Assembly: GCA_034387635.1 (NCBI GenBank) | Contig: JAOANU010000001.1 | Location: 620,001 to 684,000 of the forward strand | Direction: 5' to 3' | DNA length: 64,000 bases | Source of the DNA: Rhodosporidiobolus odoratus | Lineage: Eukaryota > Basidiomycota > Microbotryomycetes > Sporidiobolales > Sporidiobolaceae | Shown: in pieces, positions 32,316 through 45,555 of the stretch | Position numbering within the stretch: the stretch's first letter is position 1 | Layout of the letters: each line of letters opens with the position of its first letter | Made by a program: the position numbers and the translations under genes | Notes under the pieces: generated by a model | Database searches by the model: none | Seen by the model: only the letters and a program-made list of their open reading frames with translations | Told to the model about the DNA's origin: nothing

Positions 32316-34538
32316 ATGCCCAGGATCAACCTTACCTCGCTACGTGCACTCCGCACCGCCGCGCCCAAGCAGCGCTTCGCCGCACCTTCCCTCGCTGCCC
32401 CCACCCTCGCCCGCTCTTTCCATATCTCATCTCGAAATCTCGCAGACACTCCCGCTTCGGCTGCCGCACCTAACCTTGGTTCAACCTCATCAGCATCCGT
32501 AGACGCGTTCACTGGCGAAGTTATCCGAAATGTTGACATCGACGTGAGCTGCCCCATCCTATTTCCGGTTCAGCAGGCCGCACCGCAAAGGTCGCCGGCT
32601 CACTACGGAGGTCGCACGGTATTCAGGACACGAGGGGGCGAGAACATCACGAAATGCACGGCGTCAGGAGGTAGACTGAGGGGAGTGGCTCATCCGGCAA
32701 AGGAAAGGAAGGGGATACAAACGGCACCGGGGCAACACCTGTACTTATCTTCAGGCTGCTCGCTGACTCGCCCGCCCCTCGCAGCCCTCTCGTCTCGAGG
32801 TCGAACACACCTCTCACCCCAAGGACATCCCCCCTACGTCTCAGCTCGTCTTTGGTCGCCAGTTCACCGACCATAGTCAGTCGCCTGTCCTTCCTCATGC
32901 CCCGTATGCTTGCTGACCTCCCTTCTCGCGCAGTGCTCTGCATTCCCTGGAACTCTCAGGCTGGCTGGGGCACACCCAAAATCCAGCCTTACGGCCCGCT
33001 TTCCCTCGATCCTTCTTCCACCGTTTTGCATTACGCACCTACTCTCTTCGAGGGCCTCAAGGCCTACAAGGGCAAGGATGGCGTCCCTCGCCTTTTCCGC
33101 CCGGATAAGGTGCGTTCTGCTTTGATCCAATCGTTGACTACAGAAGAGGTTGCCTACTCCATTGCTTTCTTCAGAACATGGAGCGCATGGTCCGAAGTGC
33201 CGCTCGTCTTGCTTTCCCGGTACGCACCGCATTGTTGTGCCTGATTCAATCGATGCTTACGACTGCTTGCGCAGACCTTCACTGGCGAGCACCTCACCAC
33301 CCTTCTAAAGAAGCTCGTCGAGATCGACTCGAAGTGGGTTCCCACTGACCCTGGCACTTCTCTCTGTACGTTGCGCTGCCCTATCTCCCTCATCGCGTAG
33401 CTAGCTTCCTCGTGGCTCGACTGTCCTTCCTGTTGCTCGTCTACTGCGGCGCGCTCACCAATGCTTCTGCGCAGACATCCGCCCTACCATGATCGGCACT
33501 CAGGCCGGTCTCGGTGTCGGCGCTTCCACCGACGTCCTCCTCTTCGTCATGTGCGTGACCATACCCGTGTCACACTGAGTCACAAAGAGTCGTTGCGAAC
33601 TAAAACTCTGAATCGATGCAGCATGTCCCCTGTCGGCCCCTACTACTCGACTGGTTTCAAGCCCGTCAAGCTGTACGCTACTACCAAGGACGTTCGCGCC
33701 TGGCCAGGAGGAACTGGTGGCTACAAACTCGGTTCGAACTATGCTGCCGGTGTTGTACCGCAACAAAAGGCTGCTGCATTGGGATACCAGCAAGTGCGTT
33801 TTCTTGTCTCTCCCCCTCCTTCACACTTGCAGCATGATTCTCGGTCACGGAAGAGCTCACCTCGCCTGACGATAGATCCTCTGGCTCTTCGGTGAAGAAC
33901 ACCGCCTCACCGAGGTCGGCACCATGAACCTTTTCGCTTCCTTCTCACGCCCGGACGGCAGTACGTCCTTCTCTTTTCCCCTCCCTGATCAGCTAGCCAA
34001 TGTTCCCCCGTGCCTTGCCTACAGCTCTCGAGCTCGTCACCCCTCCCCTCGAGGATATGATCCTCCCCGGTGTCACCCGTGACTCGGTGATGAACCTCGC
34101 GCGGGATCATGCTAGCGGCAAGAACAAGCTCGAAGGTCTCCCGGAGAAGTTCATTGTCACTGAAAGGAACATGACCAGTTCGTCCCTTTCGCTTGCCTCT
34201 CATCGATTGCACAGAAGCTGACAGGCTTTTAACGTGGAACGCAGTGCCGGAAGTCGCAGAGGCGAGCAAGAACGGTACCCTTCGTGAGGTCTTCGGTACC
34301 GGCACGGCTGCCATCGTCTCCCCCGTCGACGGCATCGGCTACAATGACGAGCTCGTCAACGTCCCCGTCGGTTCGGATGGTCGTGCGTTTTCGCGCTTCT
34401 CTACCTCTTCCTACCTCAACTTGTTGACCCGAGTTCTCTCACTTGACTGCAGTCGGTGACATCGCTCGCGTCATGCTCCGCGAGATTGTTGGCCGTCAGA
34501 CCGGTGCCATCCCCTCCGAATGGAGCGTCACCGTCTGA
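32316..34538 (+). CDS. BAT1: mitochondrial branched-chain amino acid aminotransferase
   Basis: Eleven exons (32316-32543, 32785-32875, 32934-33109, 33175-33219, 33275-33365, 33475-33550, 33622-33793, 33876-33960, 34025-34177, 34245-34382, 34453-34538) give 446 residues. The N-terminus is rich in Arg/Ser/Ala with an amphipathic pattern, as in mitochondrial import signals. Fold IV PLP-enzyme motifs follow: QLVFGRQFTDHM, HYAPTLFEGLKAYKG, IRPTMIGTQAGLGV, GGYKLGSNYAAG (PLP Lys), EVGTMNLF and the phosphate-binding FGTGTAAIVSPV. It transfers amino groups between Leu/Ile/Val and 2-oxoglutarate in the last biosynthetic and first catabolic step. Intron 1 is long (241 nt). An in-frame ATG at 32274 would add 14 residues; the later start gives a more typical presequence. 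Confidence 0.95.
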
Positions 34539-35010
34539 GCCTCATCTCTCAACAACATCGACTCAAAACCGCCTGATGCGCCTACGCGTTCCGTCCTCTC
34601 TTTCCGTTTCTGCTTCCCGCCTGTCTCCATCTCGATATTTACATATGTTCTGGCCAAGGTATAGACTTCGCGTCTTCTTAGCATACTCTTCACTGCTGCC
34701 ATCTTACGTTCCTTTCGTCATTGTCATGACCATGCGCTTCCGGAGAGGCAGAAATTGGGAACGATATGCACTTGCGAATATAGCGACAAATGGACAAGCA
34801 TGAGAAGGACGGCAGAACGGGAAAATGTAATGGCGACCCCGACTGCCTCAGGCAAGACGGGAGGAAGACAAAGGGGAAAAGACAGGACCTAAAGTTCAGA
34901 AAGGCGAAAATATAACCTGATGACTGGAGTGCGGTCACGACGGGAGATGATTGACTGCCAATGAGGACGAGTGATACAGGCCCTCTGAAGAGCGATGGTG
35001 AGGAAGATGG
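34539..35010. other. intergenic region between convergent genes
   Basis: This 472-bp stretch holds two 3' UTRs. It is T-rich on the plus strand just after the aminotransferase stop. No feature is called. Confidence 0.45.
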
Positions 35011-37753
35011 CTAACAGCCTTGCAAGGAGTTTTTGGGATAGTCGTATCCGGCTTGAGACCAGAGGGTGAGGTTGGCGCTGTGGGGACAAGTCAAGGTCAG
35101 CTAGAGTACAATGAGGGCGAGATGTGGAAAGGAGAACTCACTCTGAGTAAGCATTGAGGTGGCTGCCAAGAGGAAAAGCAGCGGAACGGTGTCAGCTCAA
35201 CGCTAGCCAGGAGGAAGGGCGAATAAGACTCACTCTTTGATATACTTGCTCGTTGGCATGTCCTTCGGATCGCACCCCATGTTCTGCTTGCCCTCCTGCT
35301 GGTAAATCCTGACATAATCGATCTTCATCTTGGCCGGAAACACCAAGTCGTGGTAATCGATCGTTTGGAACGAGTCTGAAATTCCCAAGTTAAGGATGAT
35401 ATACATGGGCTGTCCAACGGAAACGTCAGTCTACAGGACCAGCAGGAGAGAGGAAAAAAGGAATGCACCTCTTGCGAAATGAGCCTCTGTCCGATTCCTG
35501 CCGCTGCATTTGGGCCAACCGCTCCAGCCGTGAGCTGCCAGTCGGGCTTTCCACCCGAGATCCAGGTGATGTAGCCGTCATCCTTGCCCGTGTCGTATTC
35601 GAAGCCGTACTGCAGGCGAAGGAACCGAGTTAGGAAGGTCAAGGTGCTAAGGCGCAAAAGGTACTTACCGTCTCGAACCCTCCACCGCTCAGTTCGTACG
35701 CGTTCTGGTTGGTATAGGTCACGCCAGAAGTAGCTTGCTGGTAAACACCGCCCTGCGCAAAAGGAAGAAAAAAGTGTTGATCGCTGGAGAGTGCGAGGCA
35801 ATCCGAAAAAGGTAAAGATGCACCTTGTACGAATTCAACTCCGTGTCACTCGAGTAGACGGTAGTATACGGAGTCGAGTTCCGGAACTCGTACGCATCAT
35901 CGTAAGGTGCAAATTGAGCGGACTGAGAAGCAGCGCCGCGGAGCTTTTTCGCCTTTGAATCGTAGGACATTTGCCTGCAAAGCATAGAAGGACGTGAGTG
36001 GACGATTACAGCCTCTAGAGTAGAGCTTGGGAAGAAGAAGAAGGAAGCAGAAGAACGTACGCCTCGATGATATCGATCTCGGGCGCACCGCGGCCAACTT
36101 TGACTGAAGGACCGGGGTGGTCTCCACCGGCGCAGGTGCAAGCGCTGCACGAAGTATCATCGAGTCAGGAAACTCTGACGCGGATATAAGGAGAGGGAAC
36201 ATACGAGAGACGCTGTCCGGGCTGGAAGGACAGCGAACCACCGTCGTATCCGGAAGTAAGAGCAGAAGCAGGCCCAGTACCGGCGACGTTGGTCTGATTC
36301 GGCAGGGTGCCGATGTCGCACTCGCTGTAAGAGCTGTACCAACATATCCTGGTGAGACAAGATAAGGGAGAATAAGCAAAGGGAACAAATGGCTCACTAA
36401 GGCCATGTCCCATCCGAAGTCGCGCCATATCCCGCTCGTCCCAAGTTCCCCAACGTCCACGCACCAGGCCACAATCCTCCGACCCCGTTCGCCCCCGGCA
36501 AAGAGATGTTAACTTCGATGTACCCGCCAGTGAAGCAGAGCTTGTTCCAACTCTGCAGCATGCCCGAGCGGAAGTTCATGCCTCGCCATGGTTCTTGGGT
36601 CATGGTGATGACGAGGTTACCATCTTCGGTTGTCAGGGCGTCGGGATCGTACCACTGCAAGATGAAGAGATCAGGGTCAGTCTCATGTTCAATCTCGAAA
36701 CCCGACGAGCCAGGTCAGACACCCACCTCGTAATCGTTGGTCGGCCAGTCTGCGTACACGGAAGGCGTCAGCTGGCGAATCCAGCCGAGGAAGAGGATGC
36801 AGTTACGCACAATGCAAATCGACCGCCTCCCAGTAAGGGTCATCCCCAGGCCAAAACGTCCTCCCATTCGTATTGAACTCGTCCGAGAACGTCAACACAT
36901 ACTTCTTCCCATCGAACCCCGTCCTGGTCAGCGCATCCGAAGGGGTGTCCTTGTCGATCAGCCCAGGCAAGCCTGGAATATTCGGTACTTGGCCCGAGCT
37001 GTTCGTGCCACCTAATCCGAAGGCTCCGTAGGTTCCCATCGCCTGTCGCGTCGCCCATTGAATTAGAGGGTAGCCGGCGAAGAGGGTGATGAGCGCTACG
37101 ACGATGGCGAAGAGGGCGAGCAGGTTGAGGACGCCGCGGAAGGAAAAGGCAGTGCACGAGGCGGCTTCGACGTATTGATCGCCGGGGGAGAGGGAGTGAA
37201 GCTTCTCGTCGTACTCTGCATCTTTGGCAGTGTAGACGGGAATAGCCCGAGAGGCAAATGTGGGGGCAGAGGCAGCGCCCGGACCGCCAGCCGCGGCGGC
37301 TCTTGCAGCGGCGAGTCGATGTTGTTGAAGGTTGTGCACGGCTTGTGGGCTACTGCCTAAGGACGGTGATGGTGGTGCCGAGAGCGTCGTGGTGCTCATG
37401 TTCATGTTGACGAAGGGAGAAGGGCGGAAAGAGTGTCGGGGTGTGTAGCGGGAAGGGCCATAAGAAGGTGATGAAGGAGAGTAAGGACCGTAGTCTCCGC
37501 CGATGGCACCGCTCTGCACGCCATGTCGTACATCGCCGTGACCCTCTTCGCCGGCCAAGTCATATCGTGATCGAGATCCGCCTGGAGAAGAACCGCTGTG
37601 GGAGCTGCTGCTGCCGTCGTAAAAGGGATCGTGGGCCATCTGCGGCTGGGCTTGATATCCGGCGAATCCTCCTAGTCTTGGGGTAGGCGGTGCGCTTCCC
37701 TCGAGGTTTAAGTATCCGGTGTTGTGGTCATTGAGGCGGGGAGGTAAGGACAT
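35011..37753 (-). CDS. KRE6: beta-glucan synthesis-associated protein, KRE6/SKN1 family (GH16)
   Basis: Eleven exons (37753-36811, 36749-36727, 36654-36398, 36333-36205, 36144-36061, 35974-35824, 35752-35669, 35609-35469, 35409-35234, 35162-35142, 35077-35011) give 691 residues. The order is a Ser/Pro/Gly-rich cytosolic domain of about 205 residues, one membrane segment ([18 protein letters not shown]), then a lumenal GH16-like domain. Readable SKN1/KRE6 blocks are [79 protein letters not shown] (the catalytic-type Glu/Asp/Glu) and [10 protein letters not shown]. Two exons are tiny (23 and 21 nt). In yeast these type II Golgi/ER proteins are needed for beta-1,6-glucan. The GH5 glucanase gene about 6 kb away acts on the same wall polymer network. 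Confidence 0.95.
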
Positions 37754-38629
37754 GACGGCGAAAGGAAGGCGTGCCGGAATGAGGTGGGGGGAAAGAAAAG
37801 GTCGGAAAAAGATGCTGGGACCAAGCTGTAGAAGGGTGGAAAGGTCAGCTGAAAGCGAACAGACGGAAGGGAGAAGAATTGGAGCCCAGTGTACCTAAGA
37901 ACTTTGACAACTCGCACGCGCCCCCCGCTTCGACTCGGAGGCTTGGTCAATGGAGGCGACTAAGAGAACGCGCCGGGCGAGCTCGAAGCTGTTGTATGGT
38001 CTGTACGACGCGTCTAGCTGTTGCGGTAAGCCCTGGTACCTTTGATTACGAGAACCGGAACAAGGGGTTCGCGTAGTCGGGGGGGGGGGGGGGGGGTCGA
38101 AGCGGTGAACGTCGAAGTGAGTGGACAGCTGGTGAAAGGGTGGGGTCGAACGAGTGACTGTTACAACTGTGAGCTGTGCACGATTAGCAGACTGAGCGAG
38201 GTTTAGAGCAAGACGTTTGAAAGCGGAGATTGAAAAGAAATGTTGATCGACCCAAAAACCGCTTCTGGACCAGACTGTTCTGAACGATACATGCACAGTC
38301 CTCTAGTGGTGGTGTCACGGTACGTCACAGTCATGCGTACTACACAGAGCCGCATTGCAACGCAGAGACGACTGCGTCAAACTGAGAAAAACGAGATGTA
38401 CGAAGAGAGACCTGGCGCAAGCGAGGAGTGACTAGGCGGAGTATTGATACTAGAGCAGGGAAGAGGAGTATGTCGAGCCAGAAGGGAGGGAGGGCCAAGG
38501 CCGCAACCCAAAGAGAGCGAAATACGGAAGGGAAGGAAATGCAGAACGACAAGGATAACCGCAGACGGAAACGGACAAATGGCATGAACAGATGGGCGAG
38601 GCGTGATCACGGACAGAGACGAGACCTGC
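37754..38629. other. KRE6 promoter region and 3' side of SEC4
   Basis: This 876-bp stretch contains the KRE6 promoter (leftward gene) and an 18-G homopolymer. No gene is supported. Confidence 0.5.
38079..38096. repeat. homopolymer of 18 G
   Basis: Eighteen G in a row lie 325 bp upstream of the KRE6 start (C18 on that gene's strand). Such tracts can form quadruplexes or exclude nucleosomes; they are also error-prone in sequencing, so the exact length is uncertain. Confidence 0.9.
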
Positions 38630-39999
<1,370 letters not shown>

Positions 40000-40748
40000 G
40001 CTGGACTGTGTTGAATGTGTTGATGGAGTGTTAGATGAGTGTTGGATGAGTGAGGCTGTGGGGCAAGGTGAGATGTTGGAATGGACGGGGCAAGGCAGCA
40101 CTGGTAGGAGCGGCGTAGTATGGTAGTGTTATGGAGGTTGTCGTAGCACTAGCTAGTGTGCGAGTCGCGGTAGAGGTTTACGAGTGAAGCTGCCGTGTTC
40201 GTCGAAGAAGGCTGGCATCTCTCGTTGACCTCTTCCACCGCACACGATCGGACGATTCGCGCGTCTAAAGTTACATAGGCCACATCGAGGGGCTCTCCGC
40301 CTGTCCTTTCTGCCGAGAGAGACCGCTGCAAGAGGCGTTTTCTCCAACCTTTTCGTCGTCCGGCTCTTTTGCAATTGTGACCCGTCACCCCACGCAATGT
40401 AGCGCCGGATCGACTGCGAGGCATCTTAGACGCTGTATCAACTCATGGTCGTACTGCATATAGTGTTCCCGAAAGTGACCGGATCGACGAAAAAGGGGCG
40501 GGTCCAGCTCTCCCCTGCGAAACCTTGTCCTCCTCTCGCTTTACACTCAACAGACCGCGGCTACAACGCTTTACTAGACTGCACCGGTGCCCGACAGCCC
40601 ATACCTGTCATCCTGGTGCACCGTTTGACACCCCTTTCTCAAGACCGCCTCTCCTACCCCGCGCTTTCGGCTCGCTCATTAAAACACACAAGACTCGATT
40701 CAAACTCATTCGATTACGGCTTGACATCGGTGGGGATAGTGATTCACG
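40000..40748. other. divergent promoter region SEC4 / ELL-like gene
   Basis: This 749-bp stretch has two start codons facing outward. A GTTGAATGTGTTGATGGAG-type GT-rich stretch lies at 40009-40060. No gene is supported. Confidence 0.45.
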
Positions 40749-43192
40749 ATGCCTCTCGACTTGTCGCACCCTCGTACCGTTCTCCCATTTTCGTCCACCT
40801 CGTCCTCGTCCGCTTCTCCGGCTGGATCGGCACAATCTTCGACAACTGCTTCAAGGCATGGCACCACGGTAACGACGGGCGCAGGGGCATCGAAAGCGCC
40901 AGGAGGAGTGCGCGCCATTCACATGAGGGTGACAGAGGAAGTGCTCGCGCAATTAATGGAAATGGCCAGAAGCGGTGGGGCCGACGGAAAGGGAGGAGTC
41001 ATCAAGCTCAATCTGGGACCTAGTCCTGTAGGTTCCGCCATCTACATTACCCATCCCTTGGCGCTGACCAGCTCGTCGCAGTCCTTGACCGTAAGTGGGG
41101 TTGCTCACCCGCTCTCGCTAAACCCGGAACCTCAGCATTCCGAGGTCGTACGGCTCCAGACTGCCTCGCGCGAGCTCCAGCCTATCGCTACCATAACGCA
41201 CAAAGCGAGCATCAAGCCTATACGCTCTCTCGACCAGATTGGCCAGACGTTGCGGGAAAATTGCGCCTTGGCGGAGAAGGAACGGGAAGGGAAGCGGTGC
41301 GTTTCCCTCTGTTGCGTCGCTTCCTCGTGTTCGTCACTCAGCTTTGCTGTTTCATGTGCACCAGAGCTGTCCTACTTGATGCCGCTCCCAGTTCTCGATC
41401 TTCCTCGCACAACCGCTCCGCATCCGCCAACCGTGCCATTTCCCCCGCTGGCCTCCCCTCTCGTACCGCTTCTCCTAATCCCTCCTCCTCCGTTCTTCAG
41501 CGTCAACCCTCACGGCTCGTGGCCGTTCCCGCCAAAGCACCCACCAGCAGCTTCCGCATCGGCAAGGGTACCATACCTTCCTCCATCGCTCTCAGCCGCA
41601 ATACAAGCGCAAGTTCCCTCTCTGCGCCTTCGCCGCCCCCAGTTGCGCCCTCGGCCACAAGTGCGGCACCACTGCCGACTGGCTTGACGGTCGCCAGTAC
41701 CGCCGGCTCCCCTCCACGTCCCGCCGCTTCCGAACTGGCACCTCCTTCTGACTCTACCTCCGCACACGGCCGCAATCCGTCCCGGCAGTCTTCTACCTCG
41801 TCTACAGCTTCTTCCTCATCTTCCGCCTCCACCCTCCTAGCCAATCCTTCCAGCGCAACCAACAGAACTTCTCTTTCCTCCGGCGCAAGCGTCACTTCGC
41901 CTGAATGTCTCCCTTTTGTCGAGATCACTCCAGCTCAAGAATCGGATAAAGCGACTTCAGCAGAACCGAAGAAGACGGCTCGAGCCGGCGGGGGTGGGAT
42001 GCTCAAAGGGAAGGAAACGCTCAAGAAGGAGAAGAAACAGGAGGAGAGGGCTAAGGATCAGCTTTCTGCTGCTGCGTCCTCGGCCAAGAGCGGCACGGCT
42101 GCTCTGAAGGGGAGCAATCCAAACTCGGCGGCATCGAACGGGTCGGCGGCGGCGAACAAGGCGAAACGACCTGCCGACACTTCGGATTCGTCAGGAGACT
42201 CGGACGCGCGGAGAAGCGGGCAGGTCAAGGGTACCGGTAAGGGTAAGGGTAAGGTGGAAGATAAACGCGACGGAGAGCGCGATGCGAAGAAGCGGAAACT
42301 GGGGGCTGAAACGGAGTCTGGAAGCGAGAAAGAGGCGCGTTCGCCCGCACCGCCGGCATCCAAGCCTCTGAAGACGATCACGACGACGGTCGTGAAGAAG
42401 AACACGGCGGCAACGCCTTCAACATCGCGCGAGCGAGAAAAGGCGAGGGCGAAGGAGAAGACGAAGGAGAAGGAGCGAGGGAGTGCGAGCGAGACGGGCT
42501 CGAAGGAGCGGTTGAAGGACAAGGCGAAGGAACGGGAGCGCGAGAAGCTAAAGTCGGGTTATGGGGAGAAGCGGCGGACACGAGAGGAAGAGGACTCGTC
42601 CGCGTCGCTGAAGAAGAAGAAACGGGAGGTCCAAACTGAACGGTGGTACTCTTCTTCCGACGAAGACGAACCAGCACGCCCTTCCAAGCCATCTCGCCCG
42701 ACGGACTCGTCCGCCTCTCGTTCCTCCACCCGAGACTCGACAACAGCAACTGCCCCGAAACCTCGTGCCTCCCCTTCCGCCGCTTCAGCCGCGTTCACAA
42801 ACGGCCTCACCAAACCCCATGTGGGCTCGCCTCTTCGCACCACAATCTCGAGCGCCTCTCTTCATCCTCCGCCTCCAGCTTCTCCTCGACCACCCGTGAC
42901 TCTCCCGTCCATCCCGCCTCATCCGCCCGTGGTCGTCTCGTCCGCTAACGAATTCACCACGACCAAATTCCGATTCCTCGAGCTCTATGCGTCGTATGCC
43001 TCGCTGCATTCGAAGCTTGCGGAGGAGCGGTACAGATTGGAGAAGGGAGAGAAAGGCTCGATGGATGCTGACGATGGAAGAGGGGCCTTCGAGAAGCTCG
43101 GGAAGATGAGGGCAGAGCTTGAAGCGGTCAAGGCGGGCATGACCAGCTGGTCCGAAGGTCAGAAGACTGCTGCAGGCGCTGCTAGGAAGTGA
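40749..43192 (+). CDS. ELL-like RNA polymerase II elongation factor
   Basis: The model uses exons 40749-41027, 41082-41296 and 41365-43192 (773 aa). The 54-nt gap at 41028-41081 is a good GT-AG intron (GTAGGT, CTGAC, CGCAG) that is in frame and stop-free, so an unspliced 791-aa form is also open. A GTAAGT...CTCAG stretch of 45 nt (41094-41138) is a second in-frame candidate that I did not remove. The N-terminal domain (HMRVTEEVLAQL, GGVIKLNLG, SEVVRLQTASRELQPIATITHK, then LDQIGQTLRE) follows the ELL pattern. A long Ser-rich and Lys/Glu-rich linker comes next, then KFRFLELYASYASLHSKL and a coiled helix resembling the occludin/ELL domain. ELL suppresses pausing within the super-elongation or Ell-Eaf complex. 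The call rests on weak motifs. Confidence 0.55.
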
Positions 43193-43464
43193 GCCTTGTA
43201 CTGCCGGGCCAGAGATATCATTCGGACCACAATTCTAGCATTACCTAATTTACGTAGCATTAACCATTCTACATCAGTACTTCGTTTTCATGTTGCTGTT
43301 CACATACCACTTTGACTTAGTCCCACCGTTAGCCTTTTGTAGAACAGCGAGCCGCAGCCTGAAGGCCTGAAGTAGAGCGAGTTCTTCATCCCTTTCCAGC
43401 CAAGAAGGCTTTCTCCTCACCGAAGGCTGCTCAACGACATGCCTCCACACCAGCGTAAGGAGCT

Positions 43465-45073
43465 TCAGTAGTCATCCGATGTAATGTAAAGCCCGTCCTC
43501 GTCTACAATGACCGGCGCATCCTCGCCGTCCTCCAGATCCTCAAGGTCAATCTCGTCCTCTTCCCGCTTCGCCCGCCCTTGAGCCACGGTATACTTCGCC
43601 CTACTACCTCGAATAACGCCTAGGTCCCACCCAAACTTCTCTTGCGTAAGCGCCGCCAACGCATCCCATCGCTTGACCACCTCTCTCCAAACGTCAGCCA
43701 CGTTCTTGTCTGTTTCGGCTAGGGCAAGCCATGCGGGCAGTGCGTCCGACAGTGAATGAGAGAGGACGGCAAGAGACTCGATGAGGTGGGCTTCGAGGGC
43801 GGGGAGTTGCGTGGCGAAAAAGGAAGGTTCGAGGAAATCGACCTGGGAAGAGAGTGCAGAGAGGAATGAGGCGAAGAGTGGTAGTGAGGCGACGGAAAGA
43901 ATAGGGGACGGGAGGGTAGTGGCGGACGGGCGTTGAGTTGGGGGTCGGGCGAGGGTGGCGGAGCGGCAGATGAGGGAGAAAAGAGACTTGTAAACCGTGA
44001 GAGAGGAGAAATTGTGCAGGAGGGAGAAGAGGACGAAGGAGAGTTGTAGCTCCGCGACAAGTTCTTTCGGCTCTGCAAGAAAGAGGAATGTAACCGGTGA
44101 GCACTACCAGGTAGCATAGCGCAGCAAGAGTAGGGAACACGTACCATCTCCGAGTTGATTCCGCACGACTTCGCTCAGCTGCCAGCTCTTGTCCTTGCTC
44201 CACCTTGTGAGATCCTCTCCTGTGGCGCCTTCCGGCCAACTCCGTTTCTCGTCGAACTTGACGAACTCGAGCAGTTCCTCACTCCCGTCTGACGCCTCGT
44301 CTTGTTCCTCCTCATCGACAACTTCCTGTAGCTGAGGTTCGTCCTCAGGCTCCCGCACTTTGCCCCAAATTCGTCGGCCAGCTGTGCCGTCCGGACCAGC
44401 CGCTTGTTCATCCATACTGCTGCCAGTCAGCGCGTCGACGACGCCGCAAGAATGCCCTTCCAGGCCAACAACCCTTGCCAGCGTAGTTTCAGTGATGAAG
44501 CCTGACAGCTTCCACCACCGCTCTGATAGGTCTTCGGGGTAAGGTGCGAAGGATTTGTCGAGGGTTTTGAGGTATTCCTCAGAAATGACGGTTTCCTGCT
44601 TTTCCCCTCCTGTCTCGACCTTTCGCCGGCGCTTTGACAGGGAAGGGCCGTCTGTGCTTTTCAGCTCTTCCCGTAGATTGTCCCATTCCTCAGCGACTCT
44701 TTCACCCTTGCGGAAGAAGCGAAGGATACCGTGGCGCACGCCGACCCCCGACGACAAAGATTCGGGGAGGTTGTCCTGTTGAGTGCTCGAGGGGGCAGCT
44801 GAGAAGACGAAGAAGTGTAGACCGGCCGGCAAGAATTTGACGCCCTGTGGGGTAAGAAAAATCAGATCAGTATACATCGCGTAGAGGCAGGAGGCCGGAA
44901 GTCTCGAGCACCTCGGGTGAAGGCGCCAATGAGGGGATGGGTCAACGTACTGAGAAAGCGTTGACTTGCCACAGTTTTCCATCCAGCCCGAACTCGCTTC
45001 CTTTGGGCAGTCCCGTAAGGATGAAGAAGCCTTGCTCGGCGAACTTGGCTTGCGCTACTGCCTGAGGGTCCAT
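43465..45073 (-). CDS. AAR2: U5 snRNP assembly factor AAR2 homologue
   Basis: Exons 45073-44951, 44844-44145 and 44072-43465 give 476 residues. The start carries the AAR2 signature: a short Gln/Ala helix, GFFILTGLPKGSEFGLDGKLWQ, then FSGVKFLPAGLHFFVFS. The C-terminal helical domain (ELVAELQLSFVLFSLLHNFSS, and later EVVKRWDALAALTQEKFGWDL) also fits. Aar2 holds Prp8 in cytoplasmic U5 snRNP and is exchanged for Brr2 on nuclear import. Between the two domains is an acidic insert (DEEEQDEASDGSEE), and the C-terminus is strongly acidic (EEDEIDLEDLEDGED). In an intron-dense genome a full splicing-factor set is expected. An upstream in-frame ATG (45181) would add 36 residues with no homology. Confidence 0.9.
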
Positions 45074-45555
45074 AGCGTAGAGTAGGATGCGACTGCAGCG
45101 AGTGCCCCGAGATCCTTGCGTTCCTGGTGCGTTATTAGGGGCGATAGTCGAGGGGTGGAGAGGCCGACTGATGACGAGCAAGGTGGGGCACGTGGCAATG
45201 GGGGAACGCTGGGGCTGCTGCTAACGTCTGCAGTAGAACTTGAGAAGATGCTGTGCGGCCAGAGTCGGTACGCAGAGCGAGATCGACGGGCAAGAAGAGC
45301 GCAAGAGCAAAGTACGAGATGAAGTTTTGGCGCTCTTACTGTCCCCCATATCCTCTGCTGTATCAAGGTGACCTCTCAGGACCTGAGCAGCCGGCTTCTG
45401 TGCACGCAGAGACACGAGCGGGCGAGCTCGAGGGCTCAAACCTCCTTTCTATAACCACAACAGGCGAACTATGGACGATGACTCTAATGCAGAGCCTAAA
45501 TAAGGGCAGATCCGATAGTACAACACGCGTATGGAACCGCAGACATACCCCCAGA
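45074..45555. other. intergenic region
   Basis: This 482-bp stretch lies between two leftward genes. It holds the AAR2 promoter and the PUT1 3' end, and nothing else that I can support. Confidence 0.45.

Noticed and set aside
38125..38190. Possible tRNA gene suggested by a GTTCGACCCC-like box on the minus strand
   Set aside because: No matching acceptor stem, D-arm or anticodon arm could be folded around it.
41503..41928. 141-residue minus-strand frame inside the ELL-like gene
   Set aside because: Shadow of Ser/Ala-rich coding sequence on the other strand; no signal of its own.
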